Positions 14,470 to 23,905 of a DNA stretch of 33,843 nucleotides are shown here, in pieces; the stretch's first letter is position 1; every line of letters starts with the position of its first letter. Below the pieces are notes generated by a model. It searched no databases and was not told where the DNA came from. It saw only the letters and a program-made list of their open reading frames with translations. Origin of the DNA: Candidatus Gastranaerophilales bacterium (GTDB taxonomy: Bacteria; Cyanobacteriota; Vampirovibrionia; Gastranaerophilales; Gastranaerophilaceae); the NCBI GenBank assembly GCA_944325185.1, contig CALUZA010000063.1, positions 1 to 33,843 of the forward strand, in the 5' to 3' direction. The position numbers were made by a program, and so were the translations under genes.

Positions 14470-16236
14470 CTATTTTAAAGCTAAATTTAGCGCATTTTGA
14501 ATATCTTCCGTTATCAAATTTTCATCAAGCCTGCAATCTTTATATATTTTTTCTAATGGAACTCTATCTGTGAATTCTTTTTTGCCGCCGTAATTAAGAA
14601 CTTTTATATCGCTTGAACCGTAGAAACTTGCGATTTTTTCTCCAAAACCACCCGATAAAATACCATCTTCAAGGGTTATGACAACTTTATGGTTGTTTTT
14701 TAGTTTGTTTAACAATTCAATATCAAGACCTGTTATAAATCGGGGATTTATAATTGTCGGTTTAATATTTAAAATTTTCTCAATTTTTTCTGCTGTTTTA
14801 TGTGCTAAAGGCAGGAAGTTTCCAAGTCCAATTATTGCAATTTCTTTTCCTTCTTGTTCAACTTTGTATTTGTTTAAAATTGAATAATCTGTTTCATCTT
14901 TTATCCCTGTTGAAATAAGTTCAATATTAGGAACTCTTATTGCTGTTGGGAATTTATTTTGTTTTACTGACCAATCCAGCATTGCAAGATATTCCTCTTT
15001 GTTTGTTGGAGCTAAATATACTAAATTTGGAATATTGCTCATTAAAGGTATATCAAAACAAGTCAGATGAGTTGCATCGGCGTTTGTAAGCCCGCTCCAA
15101 TATACAAGAATTGTTGCAGGAGAATTATTCAAGCATAAATCTTGTGATAATTGGTCATAAGTTCTTTGAATGAAAGAGCTCATGACTGCAAGAATAGGTT
15201 TTGCTCCGTTTTTTGCAAGTCCCGAGGCAAAAGCTACCGCATGTTCTTCTGCTATGCCTGTATCAACAAATTGATTTTTCATTTCTTCTCTGAATTTTTT
15301 TGTAAAACCGCTTACCCCCGGAGTTGCAGGAGTTATTGCAACAAGAGTTGAATCTTTTTTGGCTTCATTTAGAATATATTTTGTTGTTATATTGGTATAG
15401 TTTTCTTTTTCCTCTGCAGGAGTTTTGTAGAAATTATCAAGAGTGTGCGGCATTATCCAGTGGAATGTTTCTTTGTTTTCTTCTGCTTCTTTTAAACCGC
15501 ATCCTTTAAGAGTTCTTATATGTACGACCGTTGGTTTATTGGTATCTTTTACTTTTTCAAAAGTTTCTATTAATTTTTCTGTCGAATTTCCTTCTTCAAC
15601 ATAATAATATTCAAAACCAAGTGTTTTAAAAAAGTTTAACTCTGCTTTTCCCTTTGTATCACGTAAAAGCTTTAAATTTTTATATAAACCGCCTGCATTT
15701 TCAGCTATTGACATATCATTATCATTTACAATTATTATAATATTGCTGTTTAATGTTGCAGCATTATCAAGCCCTTCAAATGCCTCTCCTCCGCTTAATG
15801 AGCCATCGCCGATGAGGGCTATTATATTACCTTTTTCTTGTTTTAAATCTCTTGCTTTTGCAAGACCAACTGCAAGGCTAACAGATGTTGATGTATGTCC
15901 GATTTTAAATATATCGTGTTCGCTTTCTTCAGGGGCTGTATATCCTGTATATACGTAATATTTTGAAGGATTGGTAAAACCTTCTTTTCTTCCTGTCAAC
16001 ATTTTATGGGGATAGCATTGATGTGACACATCAAAAACAATTTTATCAATAGGAGAATTGAAAACTTTATGCATTGCAATTGTTGTTTCAACAATACCTA
16101 AATTAGGACCCATGTGTCCACCTGTTTCGTTGACTTTTTTTATAATTAATTCTCTCATTTCATCTGCAAGTTTTTTCATTTCTTCTATTGAGAGTGTTTT
16201 TAAGTCTTCGGGTTTGTTAATTTTATCTAAAATCAT
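14470..16236 (-). CDS. dxs: 1-deoxy-D-xylulose-5-phosphate synthase-like TPP enzyme
   Basis: A 588-residue protein with transketolase-type architecture. The N-terminal domain has His41 (ETGGHMGPNLG), DVSHQCYPHKMLTGR and the TPP/Mg motif GDGSLSGGEAFEGLDNA followed by IIVNDNDMS. The pyrimidine domain has the catalytic Glu in TGIAEEHAVAFASGLA, and a transketolase C-terminal domain follows. It differs from textbook DXS: DVSHQC replaces DVGHQA, the GPTHHG segment is replaced by NADATHLTCFDI, and it is shorter than the usual 620-640 residues. This looks like the DXS-like variant annotated in some Firmicutes, so the isoprenoid role and the symbol are provisional. RBS GGAG is 7 nt before ATG. An MDR dehydrogenase follows in the operon. 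Confidence 0.78.
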   Translation of the reverse strand: MILDKINKPEDLKTLSIEEMKKLADEMRELIIKKVNETGGHMGPNLGIVETTIAMHKVFNSPIDKIVFDVSHQCYPHKMLTGRKEGFTNPSKYYVYTGYTAPEESEHDIFKIGHTSTSVSLAVGLAKARDLKQEKGNIIALIGDGSLSGGEAFEGLDNAATLNSNIIIIVNDNDMSIAENAGGLYKNLKLLRDTKGKAELNFFKTLGFEYYYVEEGNSTEKLIETFEKVKDTNKPTVVHIRTLKGCGLKEAEENKETFHWIMPHTLDNFYKTPAEEKENYTNITTKYILNEAKKDSTLVAITPATPGVSGFTKKFREEMKNQFVDTGIAEEHAVAFASGLAKNGAKPILAVMSSFIQRTYDQLSQDLCLNNSPATILVYWSGLTNADATHLTCFDIPLMSNIPNLVYLAPTNKEEYLAMLDWSVKQNKFPTAIRVPNIELISTGIKDETDYSILNKYKVEQEGKEIAIIGLGNFLPLAHKTAEKIEKILNIKPTIINPRFITGLDIELLNKLKNNHKVVITLEDGILSGGFGEKIASFYGSSDIKVLNYGGKKEFTDRVPLEKIYKDCRLDENLITEDIQNALNLALK

Positions 16237-16517
16237 TTTCTATCTCCATTTATATTATTTAAAAGAATTGTTTAGTCGTAATGTGCCTGTGTGTTGAATT
16301 TTTAATTCTATATCGTAATCGTTAGGTTTGAAATTCTTTGTCAAAGTTCGATATAGTTTTTAAATTATCTTATTGCTTTTTAATAACTTAGAATAAAATT
16401 TTAAATATTAAAAAGCCGAGGTTTTTCTTTTTTAAGTTCACTTTTTCTTTTTGCATTCCGGTGTTTGAGGGACAAAAAAAGTGAACAAGTAAATTAAGGT
16501 ATGGATTTCAAAAGTTT

Positions 16518-16557
16518 GCTCCTGAGAAGTTTTACTTCGTAAAACTCTTACGTCGCC
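16518..16557 (+). repeat. GCTCCTG-hairpin-ACGTCGC module (copy A, first)
   Basis: GCTCCTG (16518-16524) is followed by the palindrome AGTTTTAC-ttc-GTAAAACT (16528-16546) and ACGTCGCC (16550-16557). The same palindrome recurs before the second ACGTCGC at 16711-16717, there preceded by GCTCATG. Confidence 0.85.
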
Positions 16558-16627
16558 TTGGTACGGCTTTCGCACTTGGCACGAGCTCCACGCTCCTGCC
16601 TGCGTGCTTCACACCTTCGGGCCATTC

Positions 16628-16666
16628 GTAATTTTTAACAGCGCACAAGCGCTGTAGAAAAATTAC
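16628..16666. repeat. 39-bp cruciform-forming inverted repeat in repeat A
   Basis: GTAATTTTT (16628-16636) pairs with AAAAATTAC (16658-16666), and inside it ACAGCGC pairs with GCGCTGT around an ACAA loop. A 1-nt by 2-nt internal loop separates the two stems. It lies between the two ACGTCGC modules and is absent from copy B. Confidence 0.85.
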
Positions 16667-16839
16667 TTCATTCCCGTTGCTCATGAGGAGTTTTACTTCG
16701 TAAAACTCTTACGTCGCTTTAGTCCAGTGTCGGGGCTGTTCGCTGAAGCTCAACGCCTCACCGTTACGCCCTCACATCCTTTTGCTTTTTCATTCTCGCT
16801 AACTCCGAATCAGAGTATAGCTCGAATTTCAAAAGTTTG

Positions 16840-19311
<2,472 letters not shown>

Positions 19312-19321
19312 CTATAACAAT

Positions 19322-19350
19322 ATTGTACTATAAAGGAAGTTTTTTGTAAA
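19322..19350 (-). promoter_or_regulatory. candidate gyrB promoter
   Basis: On the minus strand TTTACA (19350-19345) and TACAAT (19327-19322) are spaced by 17 bp. The predicted start near 19315 leaves a 25-nt leader with RBS AAAGGGGAG. Confidence 0.62.
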
Positions 19351-19361
19351 AGAATGAAGTT

Positions 19362-19634
19362 TTAAAAATCTTCTAAAGTAAAATCTTCGCCTAAATTGTT
19401 TTCAAGAATTTTTATTAATTCCGAAAGTTTTAAATTTAATGATTGTGAAATTCTCCATAATGTTGTAAATTTGCAATCAACAAGACCATTTTCAATCCTA
19501 TTTAAGTTTCCTTTATCAATATCAAATTGATATGCACATTGAGTGCAGGAAAGACCTTTTTCTTTTCTTAATTTGGAAATTAATTTACCGAGTTTTTTCG
19601 TTAAAATGGATGAATTTTTGCTGTGGCGTTGCAT
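19362..19634 (-). CDS. XRE-family HTH regulator, cassette 2
   Basis: A 90-residue Cro/C1-type protein. The HTH spans about residues 13-70: LGKLISKLRKEKGLSCTQCA, YQFDIDKGNLNRIENGL and FTTLWRISQSLNLKLSEL. A short acidic tail ends ILENNLGEDFTLEDF. It is divergent from prepilin 2, and its ATG (19634-19632) lies inside the prepilin -35 element. Its own transcription start must therefore sit between the two genes, and its promoter region overlaps that of the prepilin. Autoregulation together with prepilin control is the likely arrangement. No Shine-Dalgarno is visible, so a very short leader is possible. Confidence 0.82.
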   Translation of the reverse strand: MQRHSKNSSILTKKLGKLISKLRKEKGLSCTQCAYQFDIDKGNLNRIENGLVDCKFTTLWRISQSLNLKLSELIKILENNLGEDFTLEDF

Positions 19635-19681
19635 ATATACATCATAGTCGCTATACTTTTATATGGTTGTATGTATGCAAC
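19628..19681. promoter_or_regulatory. inverted-repeat operator candidate in the cassette 2 divergent promoter
   Basis: GTTGCATA (19628-19635) and TATGCAAC (19674-19681) are perfect 8-bp inverted arms 38 bp apart. The left arm contains the prepilin -35 (TTGCAT), and the right arm contains TTGCAT on the other strand, upstream of the regulator. A protein bound to both arms would cover both promoters. Confidence 0.55.
19629..19657 (+). promoter_or_regulatory. promoter of prepilin cassette 2
   Basis: TTGCAT (19629-19634) and TATACT (19652-19657) are spaced by 17 bp. The start near 19664 leaves about 32 nt of leader with an AGAGG Shine-Dalgarno. Confidence 0.6.
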
Positions 19682-19695
19682 AAAAAGAGGTTAAA

Positions 19696-20463
19696 ATGAA
19701 ATTATATAAAGCTTTTACACTGGCAGAAATTATGATTGTTTTAGTTATTATCGGAGTTTTAAGTGCGATATTGTTGCCTGTTGCAATACATAGTGTACCT
19801 GATGAGAATATAATGAAATTTAAAAAAGGTAACAATACTCTTGGGGTGGTAATAAGAGAGCTAGTTAATTCTGATCAATATTATTTAAATGGAGATTTAG
19901 GAACAAAAGTTAATGGAGATTTGGTAGATGGAAAACATGATGGTGACAATACATATTTTTGTGAAACTTTTGCGGATATGGTAAGCGTTAAGAAAAAAAA
20001 TTGTTCAGAAGAAGCAATTAATGTGGAAATGCAACAATTTATTTCACAAGGTCAATCTGGAGATATGGATACATCTGTTATATATGAAGGAGCTGCTGAT
20101 AGTGCTTGTAAAACTTTGGCGGGAAAAATTAAAGAAGAGATAGTGTTGGCAGATGGCATTGTGTTTTATCAAACTGCTCCAAATATTCCTTTTGGTATAA
20201 ATTTTTTTGATCAACAAGCTTCAAGAAATCCTGATGAAGGTAATGTTTGTCCGGACAAAACTGCTCCATGTGCTAAATATCGTTTATTTGACATAACAGA
20301 CAATGATGGTTTTATTCGAATATATAAAATTTTTTGCATGGATGTTGATGGAATAAATCAAGGCGAAGACCCTTTTGGCTATGGTATAAGAGTTGATGGT
20401 AAAATTTTTGCCGACACAAGAGCGAGAGCATGGCTTAAAAAATCAGTTCAAAAAGGTGAATAA
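19696..20463 (+). CDS. type IV prepilin-like protein, cassette 2
   Basis: A 255-residue paralogue of the protein at 8768-9523. The leader is MKLYKA, with cleavage before F, Glu at position 5 (FTLAE) and a hydrophobic helix. The DENIMKFKKGNNTLG block and the C-terminal MDVDGINQGEDPFGYGIRVDGKI are shared. The central region (about residues 95-190) is different in sequence and contains extra cysteines. An in-frame start at 19663 exists, but AGAGG 6 nt before the ATG at 19696 and the normal leader length select this one. It is probably exported and processed by a prepilin peptidase encoded elsewhere. The variable middle with fixed ends suggests a displayed, diversifying surface. Confidence 0.88.
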   Translation: MKLYKAFTLAEIMIVLVIIGVLSAILLPVAIHSVPDENIMKFKKGNNTLGVVIRELVNSDQYYLNGDLGTKVNGDLVDGKHDGDNTYFCETFADMVSVKKKNCSEEAINVEMQQFISQGQSGDMDTSVIYEGAADSACKTLAGKIKEEIVLADGIVFYQTAPNIPFGINFFDQQASRNPDEGNVCPDKTAPCAKYRLFDITDNDGFIRIYKIFCMDVDGINQGEDPFGYGIRVDGKIFADTRARAWLKKSVQKGE

Positions 20464-20464
20464 A

Positions 20465-20614
20465 ATGACAAAAAAAGAAAAAATTATAGCAATTTGTTTT
20501 TCAATATCATTTCTTATGGTGATAATTTCAGCTGTTTATACGGCAAATCTTAACAAACCCGAAGGATACAGTTTTAATATTGTAAGGTGGTATCATCAAT
20601 TAAAAGAATTTTGA
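20465..20614 (+). CDS. 49-residue single-pass membrane peptide of pilin cassette 2
   Basis: Starts 1 bp after the prepilin stop, with its Shine-Dalgarno (AAAGGTG) inside the prepilin end. The protein begins MTKKEKIIAICFSIS, has one hydrophobic helix (FLMVIISAVYTANL) and a short polar tail starting NKPEGYSF. Its homologue at 8629-8766 occupies the same position after prepilin 1. The 3' end overlaps the convergent ccdA gene by 15 bp. Function unknown; a small membrane partner of the prepilin is inferred from the conserved pairing. Confidence 0.8.
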   Translation: MTKKEKIIAICFSISFLMVIISAVYTANLNKPEGYSFNIVRWYHQLKEF

Positions 20615-21313
20615 AAATACTTTAATATAAATCAAGGCAGAAGCAATTAAGAGTAGAACCCCTGAAAATTTCATTAAAAACTCTGAAATATTTGCAAAAT
20701 TTCTTACTCCTTTTATAAAGGATGTAAATACTCCTGCAAGAACAACGATAACACCTTGTCCTAAAGAGAAAAACAGAAGCATAAGTCCTGCAAGAGCTAT
20801 ATTTTTGCTTAATGCTGCAAAGCTCATAATTCCTGCTAAAATTGGAGTTGAACAAGGGCTTACTGCAAAAGCAAATAAAACTCCCACCAAAAAGGGATAT
20901 AAAAATAAGCTGTGAGAATCACCCTTTGGTATTCTTTTAACTATGGGGGCAAGCGTAAAATCTATAATTCCGAGTAAATTTAAGCCCATAATAAGAATAA
21001 ATGATGCAATAAATAAAACCCAATATGAGCCTCCTATAGAAACAAAAACACTGCCCGTAAGAGCGCAAATTATTCCTATAATAGAAAGAATTACCGCAAG
21101 TCCCAAAACAAACGAACTTAATTGAACGAATGTTTTTAGTTTATTACTGTCGCCATAGCCGCCGACATAACCCACAATTAAAGGCAAAATACCGATTGAG
21201 CACGGAGAAATTGAACTTAAAATACCGCCGAGAAAGGAAACTACAAGAAACATGAGCGAAAATTCGCCGTTTGACATATATTGAACAAGTTTATCCGTTA
21301 ATTCTACAATCAT
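20600..21313 (-). CDS. ccdA: CcdA/DsbD-type membrane thiol-disulfide electron carrier
   Basis: A 237-residue integral membrane protein with about six hydrophobic segments. The two conserved cysteines are in SPCSIGILPLIVGY (first helix, about residue 38) and VSPCSTPILAG (fourth helix, about residue 155), as in CcdA and the beta domain of DsbD. It would pass reducing equivalents from cytoplasmic thioredoxin across the membrane. The gene 19 bp upstream encodes a membrane-anchored thioredoxin-like protein, the natural extracytoplasmic acceptor. RBS AGGGA precedes ATG by 7 nt. Cytochrome c maturation or reduction of disulfides in secreted proteins, such as the cysteine-rich ones in this window, are possible roles. 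Confidence 0.85.
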   Translation of the reverse strand: MIVELTDKLVQYMSNGEFSLMFLVVSFLGGILSSISPCSIGILPLIVGYVGGYGDSNKLKTFVQLSSFVLGLAVILSIIGIICALTGSVFVSIGGSYWVLFIASFILIMGLNLLGIIDFTLAPIVKRIPKGDSHSLFLYPFLVGVLFAFAVSPCSTPILAGIMSFAALSKNIALAGLMLLFFSLGQGVIVVLAGVFTSFIKGVRNFANISEFLMKFSGVLLLIASALIYIKVFSKFF

Positions 21314-21332
21314 TTTTATATCCCTAAAATTT

Positions 21333-21758
21333 TTATTTTTCGTCTATCATTTCTAATACATCTACGATTTCATCCGATGACATTGCGCCTTCTTGTCTGT
21401 GGATGACATTTCCTTGTCTGTCTATAAATATAAGAGTCGGAACAAGTGTGACTTTATATTTTTTTATTTGTGATTTGTTGTAATCAATACCTTTTCCCGT
21501 ATTTTCAACAACATTAATTTCTTCAACCATAACAGCGCCTTTATAGTTTTTCATTGCTTTATCCATTTCGATTGCAACTTCTTTACATTCAGAACACATT
21601 GGAGAAGAAAATTTAATTATTTTTGCCTTTGGCACTTGATTTGTTTCTTTATTACCTTGGCTTTTGCACATCATATCATTTTGCGCTTTAGCATCAAGAT
21701 AAGCATATAAGCTCAAAGGAAGTACGAATATTAATAAAACAATAATCCAATTTTTCAT
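21333..21758 (-). CDS. membrane-anchored thioredoxin-like protein
   Basis: A 141-residue protein. The N-terminus is a signal peptide or signal anchor (WIIVLLIFVLPLSLYAYL). The thioredoxin fold begins at about residue 44 with the redox motif SPMCSECKE (Cys55, Cys58) and the cis-proline as LVPTLIFI. CSEC is an unusual variant of the CxxC active site. An extra cysteine (Cys31) sits before the fold. It is co-transcribed with the CcdA-like carrier and probably receives electrons from it on the outer side of the membrane. Confidence 0.82.
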   Translation of the reverse strand: MKNWIIVLLIFVLPLSLYAYLDAKAQNDMMCKSQGNKETNQVPKAKIIKFSSPMCSECKEVAIEMDKAMKNYKGAVMVEEINVVENTGKGIDYNKSQIKKYKVTLVPTLIFIDRQGNVIHRQEGAMSSDEIVDVLEMIDEK

Positions 21759-21828
21759 ATTTTTTCCTTTATTTAATTTACAAATGATTATATATTTAAA
21801 AATTAAAAATTTAAAACAGTTATATTAA

Positions 21829-22743
21829 CTAATCTTTTGGTGTTTTATAATTTTGTCCTTGAAAAGAATTTCTTTGAAGCATTATTTTATCAATTAAATT
21901 TAGAATTTCAAAGCGCCTGTTGACCCATTTGGGATGAAGCGTGGTTTCGCTGTATCCTGTTCCTGCAATTCTTTGGATAGTTGTGGTTTTTGGCAGAATT
22001 TCCAATATATCACATACAATTTCTGCGTATTGCTCCATATTCATAAGATAAAACGGATTTTTTTCGTATATTTTTGCAAGAGGTGAATCAGCTAAAATAG
22101 TTAACATGTGGATTTTTATTCCGTTTATTTCAAGACTTGCAAGTTTTTTTGCTGTTTCAAGCATGTCTGTTTTGTTTTCGTTTGGAAAACCAAGAATTAT
22201 GTGAGCACAGACTTTTATATTTCTTTTTTTTGTTTCTATTACAGCTTTTCTGAAACATTCAAAATCGTGTCCTCTGTTTATTAATTTTAGAGTTTCGTCT
22301 TTAGCTGATTGCAAACCGTATTCAATCCAAGGTGCTTTGTATGTTGAGATTAAATCAAGTTTTTCATTATCAACACAATCAGGACGTGTGCCGATTGAAA
22401 TAGAGACAATTTTGTCATCAAAAAAGACACTGTCATATATTTCTTTTAATTTTTCTTTTGGTGCGTATGTGTTGCTGTATGATTGAAAATATGCCATAAA
22501 TGCTTCTGCTTTGAATTGTTTTGACAATTTTTCCATGCTTTCATTTATTTGTGTTCGTATGGAATTACAAGCATCATTGCATCTTGAATAACTTCCTTTT
22601 TCGTCACAGAAAATGCATCCTCCGGATGAAATTTTTCCGTCTCTGTTAGGACAGCTGAAACCTCCGTCAAGAGTTATTTTGTATACTTTTTTGTTAAACG
22701 TGTTTTTTAGATATTCACTAAAAGGATAGTATCTTTTTTGCAT
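21829..22743 (-). CDS. radical SAM protein, TIGR01212/YhcC family
   Basis: A 304-residue radical SAM protein. The cluster region reads GGFSCPNRDG then GGCIFCDEKG, the characteristic spacing of the TIGR01212 (YhcC) family. Later family blocks include YFQSYSNTYAP, ISIGTRPDCVD and HIILGFPNE. The family has been linked to tRNA or small-molecule modification, but its substrate is not established as far as I know. A promoter with TTTACA-17-TAAAAT ends 5 nt before the ATG and no Shine-Dalgarno is present, so the mRNA is probably leaderless. It stands apart from the thioredoxin/CcdA pair. Confidence 0.83.
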   Translation of the reverse strand: MQKRYYPFSEYLKNTFNKKVYKITLDGGFSCPNRDGKISSGGCIFCDEKGSYSRCNDACNSIRTQINESMEKLSKQFKAEAFMAYFQSYSNTYAPKEKLKEIYDSVFFDDKIVSISIGTRPDCVDNEKLDLISTYKAPWIEYGLQSAKDETLKLINRGHDFECFRKAVIETKKRNIKVCAHIILGFPNENKTDMLETAKKLASLEINGIKIHMLTILADSPLAKIYEKNPFYLMNMEQYAEIVCDILEILPKTTTIQRIAGTGYSETTLHPKWVNRRFEILNLIDKIMLQRNSFQGQNYKTPKD

Positions 22744-22748
22744 AAGAC

Positions 22749-22777
22749 ATTTTATTTTGTTGAATAATATTTGTAAA
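22749..22777 (-). promoter_or_regulatory. promoter of the radical SAM gene (leaderless)
   Basis: On the minus strand TTTACA (22777-22772) and TAAAAT (22754-22749) are spaced by 17 bp. Only 5 nt separate the -10 from ATG at 22743, so transcription should start at or next to the start codon. Confidence 0.55.
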
Positions 22778-22780
22778 TGA

Positions 22781-22809
22781 TTTAGAGAAATTTTGCAACG
22801 TGGTATTAT
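22781..22809 (+). promoter_or_regulatory. candidate surE promoter
   Basis: TTTAGA (22781-22786) and TATTAT (22804-22809) are spaced by 17 bp. It lies back to back with the radical SAM promoter, the two -35 elements being 3 bp apart. The predicted start near 22816 leaves a 24-nt leader with RBS AAGGAAG. Confidence 0.45.
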
Positions 22810-22839
22810 ATAAATAGATACCCCTTTTGTGAAGGAAGA

Positions 22840-23658
22840 ATGTGTATGAAGATTTTAATTTCTAATGATGATGGAATAGCTGCTGAAGGAATTAAGGCAT
22901 TAATGACGAATTTAGCAAAGGAGCATGAAGTATATGTTGTTGCTCCTGATAGAGAACGTTCTGCTGCCGGTCATTCTTTGACTTTGCATTCTCCTATAAG
23001 AGTTGAGGAATTAGAACCTCAATATGGTGCAAAAAGAGTTTGGGTTACTAACGGAACTCCGGGAGATTGTGTTAAAATTGCAATTTGCGCTCTTTTAAAA
23101 CAGGAAGAACTCCCGAATATCGTGATTTCGGGAATTAATCATGGACCTAATTTAGGAGCTGATATTTTATATTCCGGAACGGTTAGCTGTGCGCTTGAAG
23201 CTGCTATGCTTGATTATCCTTCTATGGCTGTATCTTTAGCATCAATGACCCCAGATCCTTTGTATTTTGACGCTACGGCAAAATTTGTGTGTAGATTTTT
23301 ACCTAAATTAAAAAATATTACTTTTCCTAAGAAAACTATTTTAAATGTTAATGCACCCGCTCTTGAAGAAGAAGATGTAGCAGGGGTTGAAATCACAAAG
23401 CTTGGAACAAAAATGTTTACGGACAATTATGATAAAAGAATCGATCCGAGAGGAAAAGTTTATTATTGGATGGCAGGGGAATTGACATCCAAACACGAAG
23501 AAGATGGAACGGATATTGCTGCTGTTAGGGCAAATAGAATTTCAATTACTCCTGTGACTTTTGAGATGACGCATAAAAACATTATGGCAGAATTAGAACA
23601 TGAGTTTTGTGCAGGTGGTGTGTGTAGTTGGTATGGTTATGGCGCAAATCAAAGTTAA
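22840..23658 (+). CDS. surE: 5'/3'-nucleotidase SurE
   Basis: A 272-residue metal-dependent nucleotidase of the SurE family, which dephosphorylates nucleoside monophosphates. The N-terminal metal site ILISNDDGIAAEGI and the second signature SGINHGPNLGADILYSGTVS are intact. Length is normal. Two starts are possible: ATG 22840, and ATG 22846, where MKILISNDDG matches the usual family start and the Shine-Dalgarno spacing is about 10 nt. The longer one is listed. The 3' end overlaps thiS by 20 bp. Confidence 0.92.
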   Translation: MCMKILISNDDGIAAEGIKALMTNLAKEHEVYVVAPDRERSAAGHSLTLHSPIRVEELEPQYGAKRVWVTNGTPGDCVKIAICALLKQEELPNIVISGINHGPNLGADILYSGTVSCALEAAMLDYPSMAVSLASMTPDPLYFDATAKFVCRFLPKLKNITFPKKTILNVNAPALEEEDVAGVEITKLGTKMFTDNYDKRIDPRGKVYYWMAGELTSKHEEDGTDIAAVRANRISITPVTFEMTHKNIMAELEHEFCAGGVCSWYGYGANQS

Positions 23659-23839
23659 TGGAAATTATGAAGAAATAATTGAAAATGCAACGATTGAGGC
23701 AATTTTAGAAAACAGAAGCTTGCCTTTGGTTTTTGTCGTCGAATTAAACAAAAATATTATAAAAAAAGAAAATTACGGAAGTACTTTTTTAAAAAACGGT
23801 GATGAAGTTGAGATAGTTACTTTTTGTGCAGGCGGATAA
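23639..23839 (+). CDS. thiS: sulfur carrier protein ThiS
   Basis: A 66-residue ubiquitin-like protein ending in the essential Gly-Gly (FCAGG). The family pattern is clear: MAQIKVNGNYEEI at the start, VFVVELNKNII and NGDEVEIVTF. ThiF adenylates the C-terminal glycine, and the resulting thiocarboxylate donates sulfur for the thiazole ring of thiamine. The start at 23639 lies inside surE; an open frame extends further upstream but lacks family similarity. No other thi gene is in the window. A sulfur-carrier role outside thiamine synthesis cannot be excluded. Confidence 0.85.
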   Translation: MAQIKVNGNYEEIIENATIEAILENRSLPLVFVVELNKNIIKKENYGSTFLKNGDEVEIVTFCAGG

Positions 23840-23905
23840 ATTCAATTAAAAAAACTTATTTTTTGTTGTAAAATTTTACTGCAATAAAAATTAAGGAAAA
23901 TAAGA

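Noticed and set aside
20393..20464. Upstream extension of the cassette 2 membrane peptide into the prepilin
   Set aside because: The homologue at 8629-8766 starts at the equivalent of 20465, and the Shine-Dalgarno fits that start.
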